Source of the DNA: Streptomyces sp. LX-29
GTDB taxonomy: Bacteria > Actinomycetota > Actinomycetes > Streptomycetales > Streptomycetaceae
Reading direction: 5' to 3'
Assembly (NCBI RefSeq): GCF_029541745.1
Contig: NZ_CP089746.1
Span: 4,225,559 to 4,289,558, forward strand
Length of the DNA stretch: 64,000 nucleotides
Shown here: positions 25,546-33,875 of the stretch, piece by piece
How the letters are laid out: the number at the start of each line of letters is the position of its first letter
How positions within the stretch are numbered: position 1 is the stretch's first letter
Notes under the pieces: generated by a model
Told to the model about the DNA's origin: nothing
The model's database searches: none
The model's input: the letters and a program-made list of their open reading frames with translations, nothing else
Made by a program: the position numbers and the translations under genes

Positions 25546-25736
25546 GCGGTGACTCTACTGACCGATCACGCCCCGAAGAAGTAGCGCGGATTCGCCCTGG
25601 TTTCCCTCTTACGGCCCAGCGTGCAGCGGCCTGTGGGGGCCCTTACGGTGAGAGGGCAAGCCGCCGACGCGCTGGGGGGTGTCCCTGCGGATGGCGCGTG
25701 TCGGCCTCCGTATGGCACCCGGAAGGCGGTCCCGGC

Positions 25737-26093
25737 ATGGCCACCATGTCAGACACTCCCGTTCTCGACACTCTCGCCGCCATGACGGTCGACTCGGTCG
25801 AACGCTGTGGCCTGGACGAGAACACGCTCATCCTCATCCGCATGGCCGCGCTCGCGGCCATGGACGCACCGGCGATCTCCTACCTCGCGCACATCGACCC
25901 GGCCATGAAGGCCGATCTGACGGCCGAGCAGCTCCAGGACGTCCTCGTCGCCATCGCCCCCATCGTGGGCACGGCACGGGTCATGTCGGCCGCGACCCAT
26001 ATGACCGAGGCGCTCGGCCTCACCCTGGCCCTGGCGGAGTCCCAGGCCGAGGAGATGGCCAACGCGGGCGCCCAGAGCCGGAACAAGCCCTGA
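25737..26093 (+). CDS. Carboxymuconolactone decarboxylase-like (AhpD-type) protein
   Basis: A 118-aa all-helical protein. RCGLDENTLILIRMAALAAMDAP and ELQ-DVLVAIAPIVGTARVMSAATHM fit the CMD/AhpD fold, but the CxxC redox pair of true AhpD is absent, so peroxidase activity is unlikely. It is a conserved small actinobacterial family of unknown role. The ATG 25737 has a GGAAGG site; ATG 25746 is possible. A strong terminator follows. Confidence 0.72.
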   Translation: MATMSDTPVLDTLAAMTVDSVERCGLDENTLILIRMAALAAMDAPAISYLAHIDPAMKADLTAEQLQDVLVAIAPIVGTARVMSAATHMTEALGLTLALAESQAEEMANAGAQSRNKP

Positions 26094-26161
26094 GCCGACC
26101 GGGCGGGTCCTGAGCCGGCCCGGCGGGTCCCGAGCCGACCGGGCGCGTGCCGAGACATGGC

Positions 26162-26194
26162 AGGGCCCCCGACCGGACGTCGGTCGGGGGCCCT
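26162..26194. terminator. Perfect hairpin terminator
   Basis: A 14-bp perfect stem (26162-26175 with 26181-26194) and a 5-base loop lie between the convergent CMD-like gene and the 43-aa Cys-rich gene, so it can serve both. Confidence 0.85.
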
Positions 26195-26219
26195 CCGTAC
26201 GTGGTCGTACGGGTCAGGT

Positions 26220-26351
26220 TCAGCCGCAGGAGCCGCCACAGTTGCAGGGGCCGCCGGACTGGCAGCCGCACTGGCAGCTGGGGCCGCAGTTGCAGCCGCT
26301 GTTCTCCACGGGAGGTGCTATGCGCGAGACGGGGCTGGAGGAGTTCGCCAT
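26220..26351 (-). CDS. 43-aa Cys-rich peptide, metallothionein-like
   Basis: A small gene with an AGGAGG ribosome site exactly 7 bp before its ATG. The N-terminal 18 residues are ordinary (MANSSSPVSRIAPPVENS). The C-terminal 25 contain 8 Cys in GCNCGPSCQCGCQSGG and PCNCGGSCG, i.e. CxC, CxCxC and CxC clusters with no His or aromatic residues. That composition suggests thiolate metal binding, as in metallothioneins; it does not match a family I can name. It lies just downstream of phoU on the same strand, before a terminator. Confidence 0.82.
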   Translation of the reverse strand: MANSSSPVSRIAPPVENSGCNCGPSCQCGCQSGGPCNCGGSCG

Positions 26352-26471
26352 GGGTGTACCTCCTGGAATGGGGTCAATCCTGAGAGCTATTCCACTCCTG
26401 TCGGTAAGGGCGCATCAAGGGCGCGTAGCGGCATTCGGCCGCATCTTCTCCCGGTGCGGCCGGAAAGCGGC

Positions 26472-27149
26472 TCAGGCCCCGTCGACCGGCTCGGCCGGAA
26501 CGATCTCGTCCGCGTGCTCGCCGGTGACCAGGTAGACCACGCGCTTGGCGACCGACACCGCGTGGTCGGCGAAGCGCTCGTAGTAGCGGCCCAGCAGGGT
26601 CACGTCCACGGCGGTCTCGATGCCGTGCTTCCAGCGGTCGTCCATCAGGTGCTGGAAGAGCGTGCGGTGCAGCAGGTCCATCGCGTCGTCGTCGTGCTCC
26701 AGCTGGAGCGCCAGGTCGACGTCCTTGGTGATGATCACCTCGGCCGCCTTGGCCATCAGCCGCTGGGCGAGCTGACCCATCTCCAGGATGGTGGCGTGCA
26801 GGTCGCGCGGGACCGCGGTGTCCGGGAAGCGCAACCGGGCCAGCTTGGCCACGTGCTGGGCCAGGTCGCCGGAGCGCTCCAGGTCGGCGCTCATCCGCAG
26901 GCTGGTGACCACGATCCGCAGATCGGTGGCGACCGGCTGCTGGCGGGCGAGCAGGGCTATCGCGCGGGCCTCCAGGTCGCGCTGGAGGTCGTCGACCTTC
27001 TCGTCGGCGGCGATGACGCTCTCGGCGAGCTTCAGGTCCGCGTCGAGCATCGACGTCGTGGCGCGGCCGATGGCCGACCCGACGAGCCGGGCCATCTCGA
27101 CCAGGCCCTCGCCGATCGAATCGAGCTCCTCGTGGTAGGCGTCCCGCAT
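26472..27149 (-). CDS. phoU: Phosphate signalling protein PhoU
   Basis: A 225-aa helical-bundle protein that links phosphate uptake state to the PhoR kinase. Both PhoU repeats are visible: residues about 15-100 (IGRATTSMLDADLKLAESVIAADEKVDDL...) and 115-205 (KDVDLALQLEHDDDAMDLLHR..., ending YYERFADHAVSVAKRVVYL). The E/D-xxxD metal motifs are intact. The ATG at 27149 has an AGAAGG site. It is divergent from phoR-phoP across a 299-bp region with PHO-box units oriented toward phoU, so it is probably PhoP-activated. Confidence 0.95.
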   Translation of the reverse strand: MRDAYHEELDSIGEGLVEMARLVGSAIGRATTSMLDADLKLAESVIAADEKVDDLQRDLEARAIALLARQQPVATDLRIVVTSLRMSADLERSGDLAQHVAKLARLRFPDTAVPRDLHATILEMGQLAQRLMAKAAEVIITKDVDLALQLEHDDDAMDLLHRTLFQHLMDDRWKHGIETAVDVTLLGRYYERFADHAVSVAKRVVYLVTGEHADEIVPAEPVDGA

Positions 27150-27236
27150 CACTGACCTTCTCTCGTCTCTCTGCCCGACTGTCATGCCGGTTCCACCATG
27201 CCTACGGTCCGGCTGAAACGCGTCGGGTTTCGGCAT

Positions 27237-27280
27237 GTTGTATGAACGCACCCAGACCCCTCGGTGAACTCTGGGGAACA
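27237..27280 (-). promoter_or_regulatory. PHO box: 11-bp direct repeats facing phoU
   Basis: Read on the minus strand, 27269-27259 is GTTCACCGAGG, 27258-27248 is GGTCTGGGTGC and 27247-27237 is GTTCATACAAC, three contiguous 11-bp units fitting the Streptomyces PhoP consensus (G(G/T)TCAYYYR-type); a weaker TGTTCCCCAGA unit precedes them. The box is about 90-130 bp upstream of phoU. Confidence 0.72.
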
Positions 27281-27364
27281 AACATTTTCGAACGGCGGAT
27301 GCCCGCCCCGCCCGGCGAGCACCGGCCGGCCGGGCGGCGCGGGCGGAATGAACCGGCACTGACT

Positions 27365-27375
27365 CCCGGGTGAAC
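27365..27375 (-). promoter_or_regulatory. Isolated PHO-like unit near phoR
   Basis: GTTCACCCGGG on the minus strand matches the best PHO units, but adjoining 11-mers match poorly. It is 74 bp upstream of phoR and could extend the control region. Confidence 0.4.
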
Positions 27376-27448
27376 TCTCGGAAACGTCTCCCGGGGGGAG
27401 CCCCTCGACGGCTAGGGGACGGTCCCGCGGCACGCATAACCTGGATGC

Positions 27449-28795
27449 ATGAACGTGGACGCGGCCGTCGCCGCACTGGCAGCGATCGCCGGTCTGTGCA
27501 CCGGCGTGATCGCCATGCTGGCGTTCCGCTGGAGTGAGCGCGACCAGGCCAAGCCCACGCGGTCCTCCCTGCACACCGACGCCGTGCTGCCGCCGGGCGT
27601 GGACACCGTGCTCTCGGTGCTGCGCTCCTCGGCCGTGGTGCTCGACGAGGCGGACGCCGTCGTCAAGGCCAGCTCCGCCGCGTACGCCCTCGGACTGGTG
27701 CGCGGCGGCAAGCTCGCCGTCGAGCCCATGATGCAGATGGCGCGCGACACCCGGCGGGACGGGGAGATACGCCAGATCGAGCTGGACCTGCCCCGGCGCG
27801 GCACGGGCCGCGGCGACGCGCTGGCCGTTTCCGCCAGAGTCGCCCCGCTCGGTTCCCGGCTGGTGCTGCTGCTGGTGGAGGACCTCACCGAGGCCCGCCG
27901 CATCGAGGCCGTACGACGCGACTTCGTGGCCAATGTCAGCCACGAGCTCAAGACCCCGGTCGGCGCGCTCTCGCTGCTCTCCGAGGCCGTGATGGACGCC
28001 TCCGACGACCCCGAGGCGGTCACCCGCTTCGCCGGGCGGATGCAGATCGAGGCGACCCGGCTCACCAACCTGGTCCAGGAGCTCATCGACCTCTCCCGGG
28101 TGCAGAACGACGACCCGCTGGAGGACGCCGAGCCGGTGCGGGTGGACGAGCTGGTCACCGAGGCCATCGACCGCTGCCGCCACCAGGCGGGCACCAAGCA
28201 GATCACCATGGCCACCTCGTTGGTGGTGCCCGGAGGGGCCTCGGGTGAGGACGGACGGGCGAGCGGCTCCGTCGACCTCCATGTGTGGGGGAACCGCGGG
28301 CAGCTCGCGGCGGCGCTGGGCAACCTCGTCGAGAACGCCGTGAACTACAGCCCCGCCCGCACCCGGGTCGGGATCGCCGCCCGGCGGGTGGTGGCCCCCG
28401 GTGGGGATCTGATCGAGATAGCGGTGACCGACCAGGGCATCGGCATCTCCGAGAAGGACCGTGAGCGGGTCTTCGAGCGCTTCTACCGCGTCGATCCGGC
28501 CCGCTCGCGACAGACCGGCGGGACCGGCCTCGGCCTCGCCATCGTCAAGCACGTGGCCGCCTCGCACGGCGGGGAGGTCACGGTGTGGAGCGCCGAAGGC
28601 CAGGGCTCCACCTTCACCCTGCGCCTGCCGGAGGCAGGCAGCGTCCGGGATCGGGCCGCGGCCAAGGCGGAGCGCGAGCGCAGCCGCCTCGGTCACCCCC
28701 TGATCGGCCCCGAGGACCTCGAAGGCGAGGACCCGGACCGGGCGTACGAGACCTTCACCAACGATCCGCTTTCAGCCCCGGAGGTCCTTCCGTGA
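27449..28795 (+). CDS. phoR: Phosphate sensor histidine kinase PhoR
   Basis: A 448-aa kinase that senses phosphate limitation and phosphorylates PhoP. It has one N-terminal membrane helix (residues about 4-26), a PAS-like region (about 55-145), HisKA with the phospho-His 165 in FVANVSHELKTP, and HATPase_c with the N box (LGNLVENAVNYS), G1 (VTDQGIGIS) and G2 (GGTGLGLAIVKH). It overlaps phoP by 4 bp (GTGA), so the two are translationally coupled. The single membrane helix is the actinobacterial SenX3/PhoR form. Confidence 0.96.
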   Translation: MNVDAAVAALAAIAGLCTGVIAMLAFRWSERDQAKPTRSSLHTDAVLPPGVDTVLSVLRSSAVVLDEADAVVKASSAAYALGLVRGGKLAVEPMMQMARDTRRDGEIRQIELDLPRRGTGRGDALAVSARVAPLGSRLVLLLVEDLTEARRIEAVRRDFVANVSHELKTPVGALSLLSEAVMDASDDPEAVTRFAGRMQIEATRLTNLVQELIDLSRVQNDDPLEDAEPVRVDELVTEAIDRCRHQAGTKQITMATSLVVPGGASGEDGRASGSVDLHVWGNRGQLAAALGNLVENAVNYSPARTRVGIAARRVVAPGGDLIEIAVTDQGIGISEKDRERVFERFYRVDPARSRQTGGTGLGLAIVKHVAASHGGEVTVWSAEGQGSTFTLRLPEAGSVRDRAAAKAERERSRLGHPLIGPEDLEGEDPDRAYETFTNDPLSAPEVLP

Positions 28796-29472
28796 CCCGA
28801 GTGCTCGTCGTCGAGGACGAAGAGTCGTTCAGCGATGCGTTGTCGTACATGCTCCGCAAGGAGGGATTCGAGGTCGCCATCGCGACAACGGGGCCCGAGG
28901 GGCTGGATGAGTTCGAGCGCAACGGCGCCGATCTGGTGCTGCTCGACCTCATGCTGCCCGGGTTGCCGGGGACCGAGGTGTGCCGCCAGCTCCGCGGCCG
29001 CTCCAACGTCCCGGTGATCATGGTGACCGCCAAGGACAGCGAGATCGACAAGGTCGTCGGGCTGGAGATAGGAGCCGACGACTACGTGACCAAGCCCTTC
29101 TCGTCGCGCGAGCTGGTGGCCCGCATCCGGGCCGTGCTGCGCCGCCGTGGCGAGCCGGAGGAGGTCGCCCCGGCCGCCCTGGAGGCGGGCCCGGTGCGGA
29201 TGGACGTGGACCGGCACGTGGTGACGGTCGGCGGCGGCAAGGTCGACCTCCCGCTGAAGGAGTTCGACCTCCTGGAGATGCTGCTGCGCAACGCGGGGCG
29301 CGTGCTGACCCGCATGCAGCTGATCGACCGCGTCTGGGGCGCCGACTACGTGGGCGACACCAAGACCCTCGACGTCCACGTCAAGCGGCTGCGCGCCAAG
29401 ATCGAGCCGGACCCGGGCGCCCCGCGGTACCTGGTGACGGTGCGCGGTCTGGGCTACAAGTTCGAGCCGTAG
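28792..29472 (+). CDS. phoP: Phosphate response regulator PhoP
   Basis: OmpR/PhoB-type regulator of the phosphate regulon and, in Streptomyces, of antibiotic production. The 226-aa protein has a receiver domain with D9/E10, phospho-acceptor D52 in LVLLDLMLP, T79 and K101 (VTKPF). The winged-helix DNA-binding domain covers residues about 130-226 (LPLKEFDLLEMLLRNAGRVLT, DVHVKRLRAKIE). GTG start inside the phoR stop. A 17-bp stem terminator closes the operon. Confidence 0.97.
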   Translation: MTRVLVVEDEESFSDALSYMLRKEGFEVAIATTGPEGLDEFERNGADLVLLDLMLPGLPGTEVCRQLRGRSNVPVIMVTAKDSEIDKVVGLEIGADDYVTKPFSSRELVARIRAVLRRRGEPEEVAPAALEAGPVRMDVDRHVVTVGGGKVDLPLKEFDLLEMLLRNAGRVLTRMQLIDRVWGADYVGDTKTLDVHVKRLRAKIEPDPGAPRYLVTVRGLGYKFEP

Positions 29473-29542
29473 AACGCGCCGCGGGCGCGAGGTGTAGAGC
29501 GCCGTAGGCCCGGTCCTCCACCGGGCTGAGCGGCGCCTACGA

Positions 29543-29585
29543 CGCGTGAGGGCGGCCCCGGGGCTTCCGGGGCCGCCCTCACGCG
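29543..29585 (+). terminator. Terminator after phoRP
   Basis: A perfect 17-bp stem (29543-29559 with 29569-29585) with a 9-base loop lies 71 bp after the phoP stop, before the convergent lipoprotein gene. Confidence 0.85.
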
Positions 29586-29649
29586 TGTTCGCCGCTACGC
29601 CCGCGCGTACGCCCCTGTCGTAGGCGTCCGCGCGGGCGGGGCGGGTGGA

Positions 29650-30396
29650 TCAGTGACCGGCGTGGGCGCCGTTCGGGTCGGGCTCGCCCGGGGCGACCGC
29701 GCCGCCGGGGGTGGTGGCCGCGCCGCCCGGCGTGTTCGTCTCGGTGCCGGGCTTCGGGTTCTTCGGGTTCTCGGGGCCGGCCGGGGTGCCGGTGGGAGAG
29801 CCGGTCGGGGTGCCCGCCGGAGGGGTCTCACCGGTCGGGGTGCCCGGCTTGGTCGGGGTCTGCGGCTTGGGGGCGGTCGGCGGCTCCGCCGGGCCCCACT
29901 TGTCGAAGTAGCTGGTGGCCGGCACCACGAAGGCGTCCAGCGAGACCTTGCCGGTGTCGCTGAAGTCGAAGGTCACGGTCTGCGCGTCGCCGTCCTTGAC
30001 CGCCTCGCGGCCACTGGGGATCACCGCGGAGGCGTTGCCCTTGCCGCCGAGCGTCAGCGAGCCGTTGGCCGGCACGACGAGCTTGCCCGAGCCCTTGGCC
30101 GGGGTGAGCTTGACCGGCTCGCCCGCGCCCTTGACGGCGATGCCCTCCAGGGTCTGGTCGCGCTGGCCGTTGTTGAAGATCTTGACCGAGATCACGGCCG
30201 GGCCGCGGTCCTTGAGGTCGGGCTGGGTGATCAGCGTCGCGTTCTGGAGCTTGATGCCGCCCACCGACGTCGCGGCGTTGTCCGGCTTGATCTCCAGCGT
30301 CTGTGCGTCGTTCCCGGCCGCGCAGGCGGAGAGCGGGGCGATCGAGAGCACGAGGGCGGTGGCGGCGAGGGCGCCGCGTCGAAGGTCGCTGCTCAC
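29650..30396 (-). CDS. Lipoprotein of unknown function (DUF461-like)
   Basis: A 248-aa exported lipoprotein. The signal ends in the lipobox LSAC, then a beta-sandwich-like domain (residues about 35-170) with VISVKIFNNGQRDQTLEGI and SVTFDF-type strands, as in copper-chaperone-like or DUF461 proteins, though no His/Met copper motif is evident. The last ~75 residues are a Pro/Thr/Gly linker tail ending in GAHAGH. GTG start at 30396. Convergent with phoP; conserved here in Streptomyces. Confidence 0.82.
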   Translation of the reverse strand: MSSDLRRGALAATALVLSIAPLSACAAGNDAQTLEIKPDNAATSVGGIKLQNATLITQPDLKDRGPAVISVKIFNNGQRDQTLEGIAVKGAGEPVKLTPAKGSGKLVVPANGSLTLGGKGNASAVIPSGREAVKDGDAQTVTFDFSDTGKVSLDAFVVPATSYFDKWGPAEPPTAPKPQTPTKPGTPTGETPPAGTPTGSPTGTPAGPENPKNPKPGTETNTPGGAATTPGGAVAPGEPDPNGAHAGH

Positions 30397-30920
30397 GGCG
30401 GCGGCATCTCCTAGGACGAGGTAAAGGTTGGATCAGCGGGCTTAGGTTACCGAGCCGCCCTCCCCGGGCCGCACCCGACCCGCCCCCCGACGATCAGTAG
30501 CGGGTCGGAATATCGTCCCGGCGTCCGGAAGGCGGATTATCCGTAAGGAATGCGTGGAGTACGCCGGGAGGCACCGACCGTGAATTGATCACCTTCTTGA
30601 TCATCTGTGGCGTGATCAATTCGCGAATCACCGCGTTCCGACGGACGGGGATCGAACGGAGTAGCGCGAGAGGCGCCCGCGGACTCCGGCAAAACGGGAC
30701 GTACAGCCACTCGCGTGGCGGTCTCGGGCGGTGTAACGTGCGCCTTTCAGTGTGCCCGGACAGTGGCTCCGACCTGCGAATACCCGCTTCCGCGACCCCC
30801 TCGCAGCACGTTCCGGCTGTTGTTGTCAAGCCCCGAGATATGCCCTGACCTGCGAAAACGCCATTCAGAACAGCCTGTTCCCGTGTTACCCTGGATAGCC
30901 ACGGAAGGGGTACCTGTCAC
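30397..30920 (+). promoter_or_regulatory. Long leader/promoter region of carD, with a palindrome
   Basis: A 524-bp non-coding stretch of lower GC than its neighbours. It includes a perfect 11-bp inverted repeat, GAATTGATCAC at 30582-30592 with its complement at 30612-30622, separated by 19 bp. No convincing gene; a 111-aa antisense frame has no domain or good ribosome site. The carD ribosome site GGAAGGGG is at about 30903. Confidence 0.5.
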
Positions 30921-31403
30921 ATGACGTTCAAGGTTGGCGACACCGTGGTCTATCCCCATCACGGGGCCGCGCTGATCGAGGCCATCGAAACTCGCCAGAT
31001 CAAAGGCGTGGACAAGACCTACTTGGTGCTGAAGGTCGCACAGGGCGACCTCACGGTTCGTGTGCCGGCGGACAATGCGGAGTTCGTCGGTGTGCGTGAT
31101 GTGGTCGGCCAGGACGGGCTGGACCGGGTCTTCGAGGTGCTGCGCGCACCGTACGCGGAAGAGCCCACGAACTGGTCCCGTCGCTACAAGGCGAACCTCG
31201 AGAAGCTCGCCTCCGGTGACGTGATCAAGGTCGCCGAGGTCGTGCGCGACCTGTGGCGTCGTGAGCGCGAGCGCGGTCTCTCCGCTGGTGAGAAGCGCAT
31301 GCTCGCCAAGGCCCGGCAGATCCTGGTCAGTGAGCTCGCCCTCGCTGAGAGCACGAACGAGGACAAGGCAGAGGCCCTGCTCGACGAGGTCCTCGCGTCC
31401 TGA
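30921..31403 (+). CDS. carD: CarD-family RNA polymerase-binding regulator
   Basis: A 160-aa general transcription factor that stabilises open promoter complexes, notably at rRNA promoters. Residues about 1-55 form the Tudor-like polymerase-interaction domain (FKVGDTVVYPHHGAALIEAIE). The helical DNA-binding domain follows (NWSRRYKANLEKLASGD, VRDLWRRERERGLSAGEKRML) with the conserved Trp that wedges at the -10 edge. It sits upstream of ispD-ispF, the standard actinobacterial order, but is separated from them by a hairpin. Confidence 0.95.
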   Translation: MTFKVGDTVVYPHHGAALIEAIETRQIKGVDKTYLVLKVAQGDLTVRVPADNAEFVGVRDVVGQDGLDRVFEVLRAPYAEEPTNWSRRYKANLEKLASGDVIKVAEVVRDLWRRERERGLSAGEKRMLAKARQILVSELALAESTNEDKAEALLDEVLAS

Positions 31404-31439
31404 CGTACGAATGCCGCGGTGCCCGGAAGACGTGACGCG

Positions 31440-31466
31440 GGCTTGGTGCACGAAGATCACCAAGCC
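31440..31466 (+). terminator. Hairpin after carD
   Basis: A perfect 9-bp stem, GGCTTGGTG (31440-31448) with 31458-31466, followed by TTGT. The rest of the 317-bp gap to ispD shows no gene. Confidence 0.7.
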
Positions 31467-31720
31467 TTGTCCGCCGTCGCCGGGCGCTGCGGCATCTGTG
31501 CATTCCCTGGCGCCCCGGCCGACCGGGCCGATCGACGCCCCTAGCGACTCCGATCCGCTGATCCGCCGAACCTGATCTGCAACGGGTCCCCGAGCCGCGA
31601 TCTCCAGACGCCGAGCCGGTGCTCTGCGCGGGGGTCACGGAACTGGGTGTGCCGGGCCCGGGCAGCTGGCTCGACCGGTGTCACGGAAGGGTCCGATCGG
31701 GGCATCGCGCCCGGCACGCT

Positions 31721-32545
31721 GTGGCCATACCCATTTCGGCCGAGGAAGCAAACCTGAACGCCAACGCATTGTCCGCCTCCGAGGGCCCGCAGGGCCCCGG
31801 GCGGCCCTCCCGCACCGCCGCGGTCATCCCCGCGGCCGGCCGAGGCGTGCGCCTCGGCCCCGGCGCCCCCAAGGCGCTGCGTACGCTGCGCGGCATTCCG
31901 ATGCTGGTCCACGCCGTCCGGGCGATGGCCGGCTCCCGCGCCGTCTCCCTGGTCGTCGTCGTGGCGCCGCCGGACGGCGCGGCCGAGGTGCGCCACCTGC
32001 TGGACGAGTACCCGCTGCCGCGTGACACCGAGGTGCTCGTGGTGCCCGGCGGCGGCACCCGCCAGGAGTCGGTCCGGCTGGGCCTGGCCGCGCTTCCCGA
32101 CGACGTCACCACCGTGCTGGTCCACGACGCCGCCCGCCCGCTGGTGCCGGTGGACACCGTGGACGCCGTCGTCGCGGCGGTCCGGGACGGAGCGCCCGCC
32201 GTGGTACCGGCGCTGCCGCTCGCCGACACCGTCAAGCAGGTCGAGCCGCGCACCGGCGAGCGGGCCGGCGAGCCCGAGCCGGTGGTGGCCACCCCCGAGC
32301 GCGCCCTGCTGCGCGCCGTGCAGACCCCGCAGGGCTTCGACCGGGCCACGCTGGCGGAGGCCCACGCGAAGGTCGCCGTGGCCGGCGAGGGCGCGACGGA
32401 CGACGCGGGCATGGTGGAGCGGCTCGGCGTCGAGGTCGTGGTGGTGCCCGGCCACGAGGAGGCGTTCAAGGTGACGCGCCCGCTGGATCTGGTGCTGGCC
32501 GAGGCCGTGCTGGCCCGGAGGAGGGTGACCGATGGCTTCGCCTGA
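31721..32545 (+). CDS. ispD: 2-C-methyl-D-erythritol 4-phosphate cytidylyltransferase IspD
   Basis: Third step of the MEP isoprenoid pathway: CTP + MEP gives CDP-ME. The 274-aa protein has the nucleotide site AAVIPAAGRGVRLGPGAPKAL, GGGTRQESVRLGL, VLVHDAARPLV and QTPQGF, all family hallmarks. The start is uncertain: GTG 31721 is the last good in-frame start before the core but lacks a clear ribosome site. It overlaps ispF by 14 bp. Confidence 0.93.
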   Translation: MAIPISAEEANLNANALSASEGPQGPGRPSRTAAVIPAAGRGVRLGPGAPKALRTLRGIPMLVHAVRAMAGSRAVSLVVVVAPPDGAAEVRHLLDEYPLPRDTEVLVVPGGGTRQESVRLGLAALPDDVTTVLVHDAARPLVPVDTVDAVVAAVRDGAPAVVPALPLADTVKQVEPRTGERAGEPEPVVATPERALLRAVQTPQGFDRATLAEAHAKVAVAGEGATDDAGMVERLGVEVVVVPGHEEAFKVTRPLDLVLAEAVLARRRVTDGFA

Positions 32546-33071
32546 GCCGCCGCGGACGTCGGCCGAGGGCCGGTCCCCGTCCGCGCCGCCGCTGCCGCTG
32601 ACCGGCATCGGCACCGATGTGCACGCCTTCGAGCGCGGCCGCGAGCTGTGGTGCGCGGGCCTGCTCTGGGAGGGCCCGGGGAACGACGAGTGGGGCCTGG
32701 CCGGGCACTCCGACGGCGACGTCGCCGCCCACGCCGCCTGTGACGCGCTCTTCTCCGCCGCCGGCGTCGGCGACCTCGGTGCCCACTTCGGCACCGACCG
32801 CCCCGAGTGGGCCGGCGCCTCCGGTGTCACCCTGCTCACCGAGGCCGCCCGGATCGTGCGCGCGGCCGGCTTCGAGATCGGCAACGTCGCGATCCAGGTG
32901 ATCGGCGTACGACCGAAGGTCGGCAAGCGGCGGGACGAGGCGCAGCGGGTGCTCTCCGAGGCGGTGGGCGCGCGGGTGTCGGTCTCCGGCACCACGACCG
33001 ACGGCCTGGGCCTGACCGGGCGCGGCGAGGGCCTGGCGGCGATCGCCACGGCGCTGGTCTACCCGGTGTAG
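32532..33071 (+). CDS. ispF: 2-C-methyl-D-erythritol 2,4-cyclodiphosphate synthase IspF
   Basis: Cyclises CDP-ME-2-phosphate with loss of CMP in the MEP pathway. The 179-aa protein has a ~22-residue N-terminal extension, then the zinc ligands in GTDVHAF and the GLAGHSDGDVAAHAACDAL signature, and the C-terminal TTTDGLGLTGRGEGLAAIA. It starts inside ispD, so translation is coupled. About 300 bp of GC-rich sequence with no visible gene follows. Confidence 0.95.
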   Translation: MASPEPPRTSAEGRSPSAPPLPLTGIGTDVHAFERGRELWCAGLLWEGPGNDEWGLAGHSDGDVAAHAACDALFSAAGVGDLGAHFGTDRPEWAGASGVTLLTEAARIVRAAGFEIGNVAIQVIGVRPKVGKRRDEAQRVLSEAVGARVSVSGTTTDGLGLTGRGEGLAAIATALVYPV

Positions 33072-33367
33072 CCCCCGTCCCGGGCCGCGGGGCCGCGGGC
33101 GCTGCGGCGCCGAGCGAGCGGCCCGGGGAGCCCGTCCCCCGGCGCGGCCCACGGTCAGCGGTGGCCGGCGAGGCCCGGCGAGGCACGGTGGAGCCCGGTG
33201 AGGTCCGGCGTCGGCGAGGGTCTCGGGCCGGCCGGCGCTGGTCTTCCCGGCGTAACTCCGTGGTCCTACGGGTGGAAGCGGGACCGGGTGTCGCTCCGGC
33301 GGCGGCCCGGCGCGGAACGGCTATCCGTACGCGGCCCATCCGGGCCCCTCACGGAAGGACTCCGCCG

Positions 33368-33775
33368 GTGCCGGTCACACTCCCCGACGCGGTCAAGGAC
33401 ATGCTGGACTCCCCGGTCTTCGTCACACTGGTGACGCTCAACCCCGACGGCAGCCCGCAGGCGTCGCCGACCTGGGTCAAGCGCGACGGGGACGAGGTGC
33501 TCATCTCCACCACGCTCGGCCGCCGCAAGGAGAAGAACCTGCGCCGCGACCCCCGGGTGTCGGTGGTGGTGCAGCCGAGCGACTCCCCCTACACCTACGC
33601 GGAGCTGCGCGGCGAGGCGCGGCTGGACAGCGAGGGGGCGCAGGAGCTCATCGACGAACTGTCGCTGAAGTACACCGGCAAGCGGTACGCGGACTTCAAC
33701 CCGGCCTCGGCGCAGGACGCGCCGCGCGTCATCGTCCGCGTCCAGCCGGCGCACATCGCGGGCATGGGGCTCTGA
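33368..33775 (+). CDS. PPOX-class (F420/flavin-dependent) oxidoreductase
   Basis: A 135-aa split-barrel protein of the pyridoxamine-phosphate-oxidase-like class. FVTLVTLNPDGSPQASPTWVKRDGDEVLIST and GRRKEKNLRRDPRVSVVV fit the F420-dependent actinobacterial members that reduce small aldehydes or detoxify compounds. GTG start with GGAAGGA upstream. It stands alone between ispF and cysS. Confidence 0.88.
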   Translation: MPVTLPDAVKDMLDSPVFVTLVTLNPDGSPQASPTWVKRDGDEVLISTTLGRRKEKNLRRDPRVSVVVQPSDSPYTYAELRGEARLDSEGAQELIDELSLKYTGKRYADFNPASAQDAPRVIVRVQPAHIAGMGL

Positions 33776-33875
33776 CCGGCCCACGGGCGGGGCGATTCCG
33801 GACTTCTGTCACGCTTCGGTGACCCTGCGGCCGAATGGTCGCGGGGCACTGCCGCGTTCCGACTACCCTTGACGC

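Noticed and set aside
30494..30829. A 111-codon minus-strand frame in the carD leader
   Set aside because: No ribosome site or domain, and it crosses the perfect palindrome; more likely non-coding.
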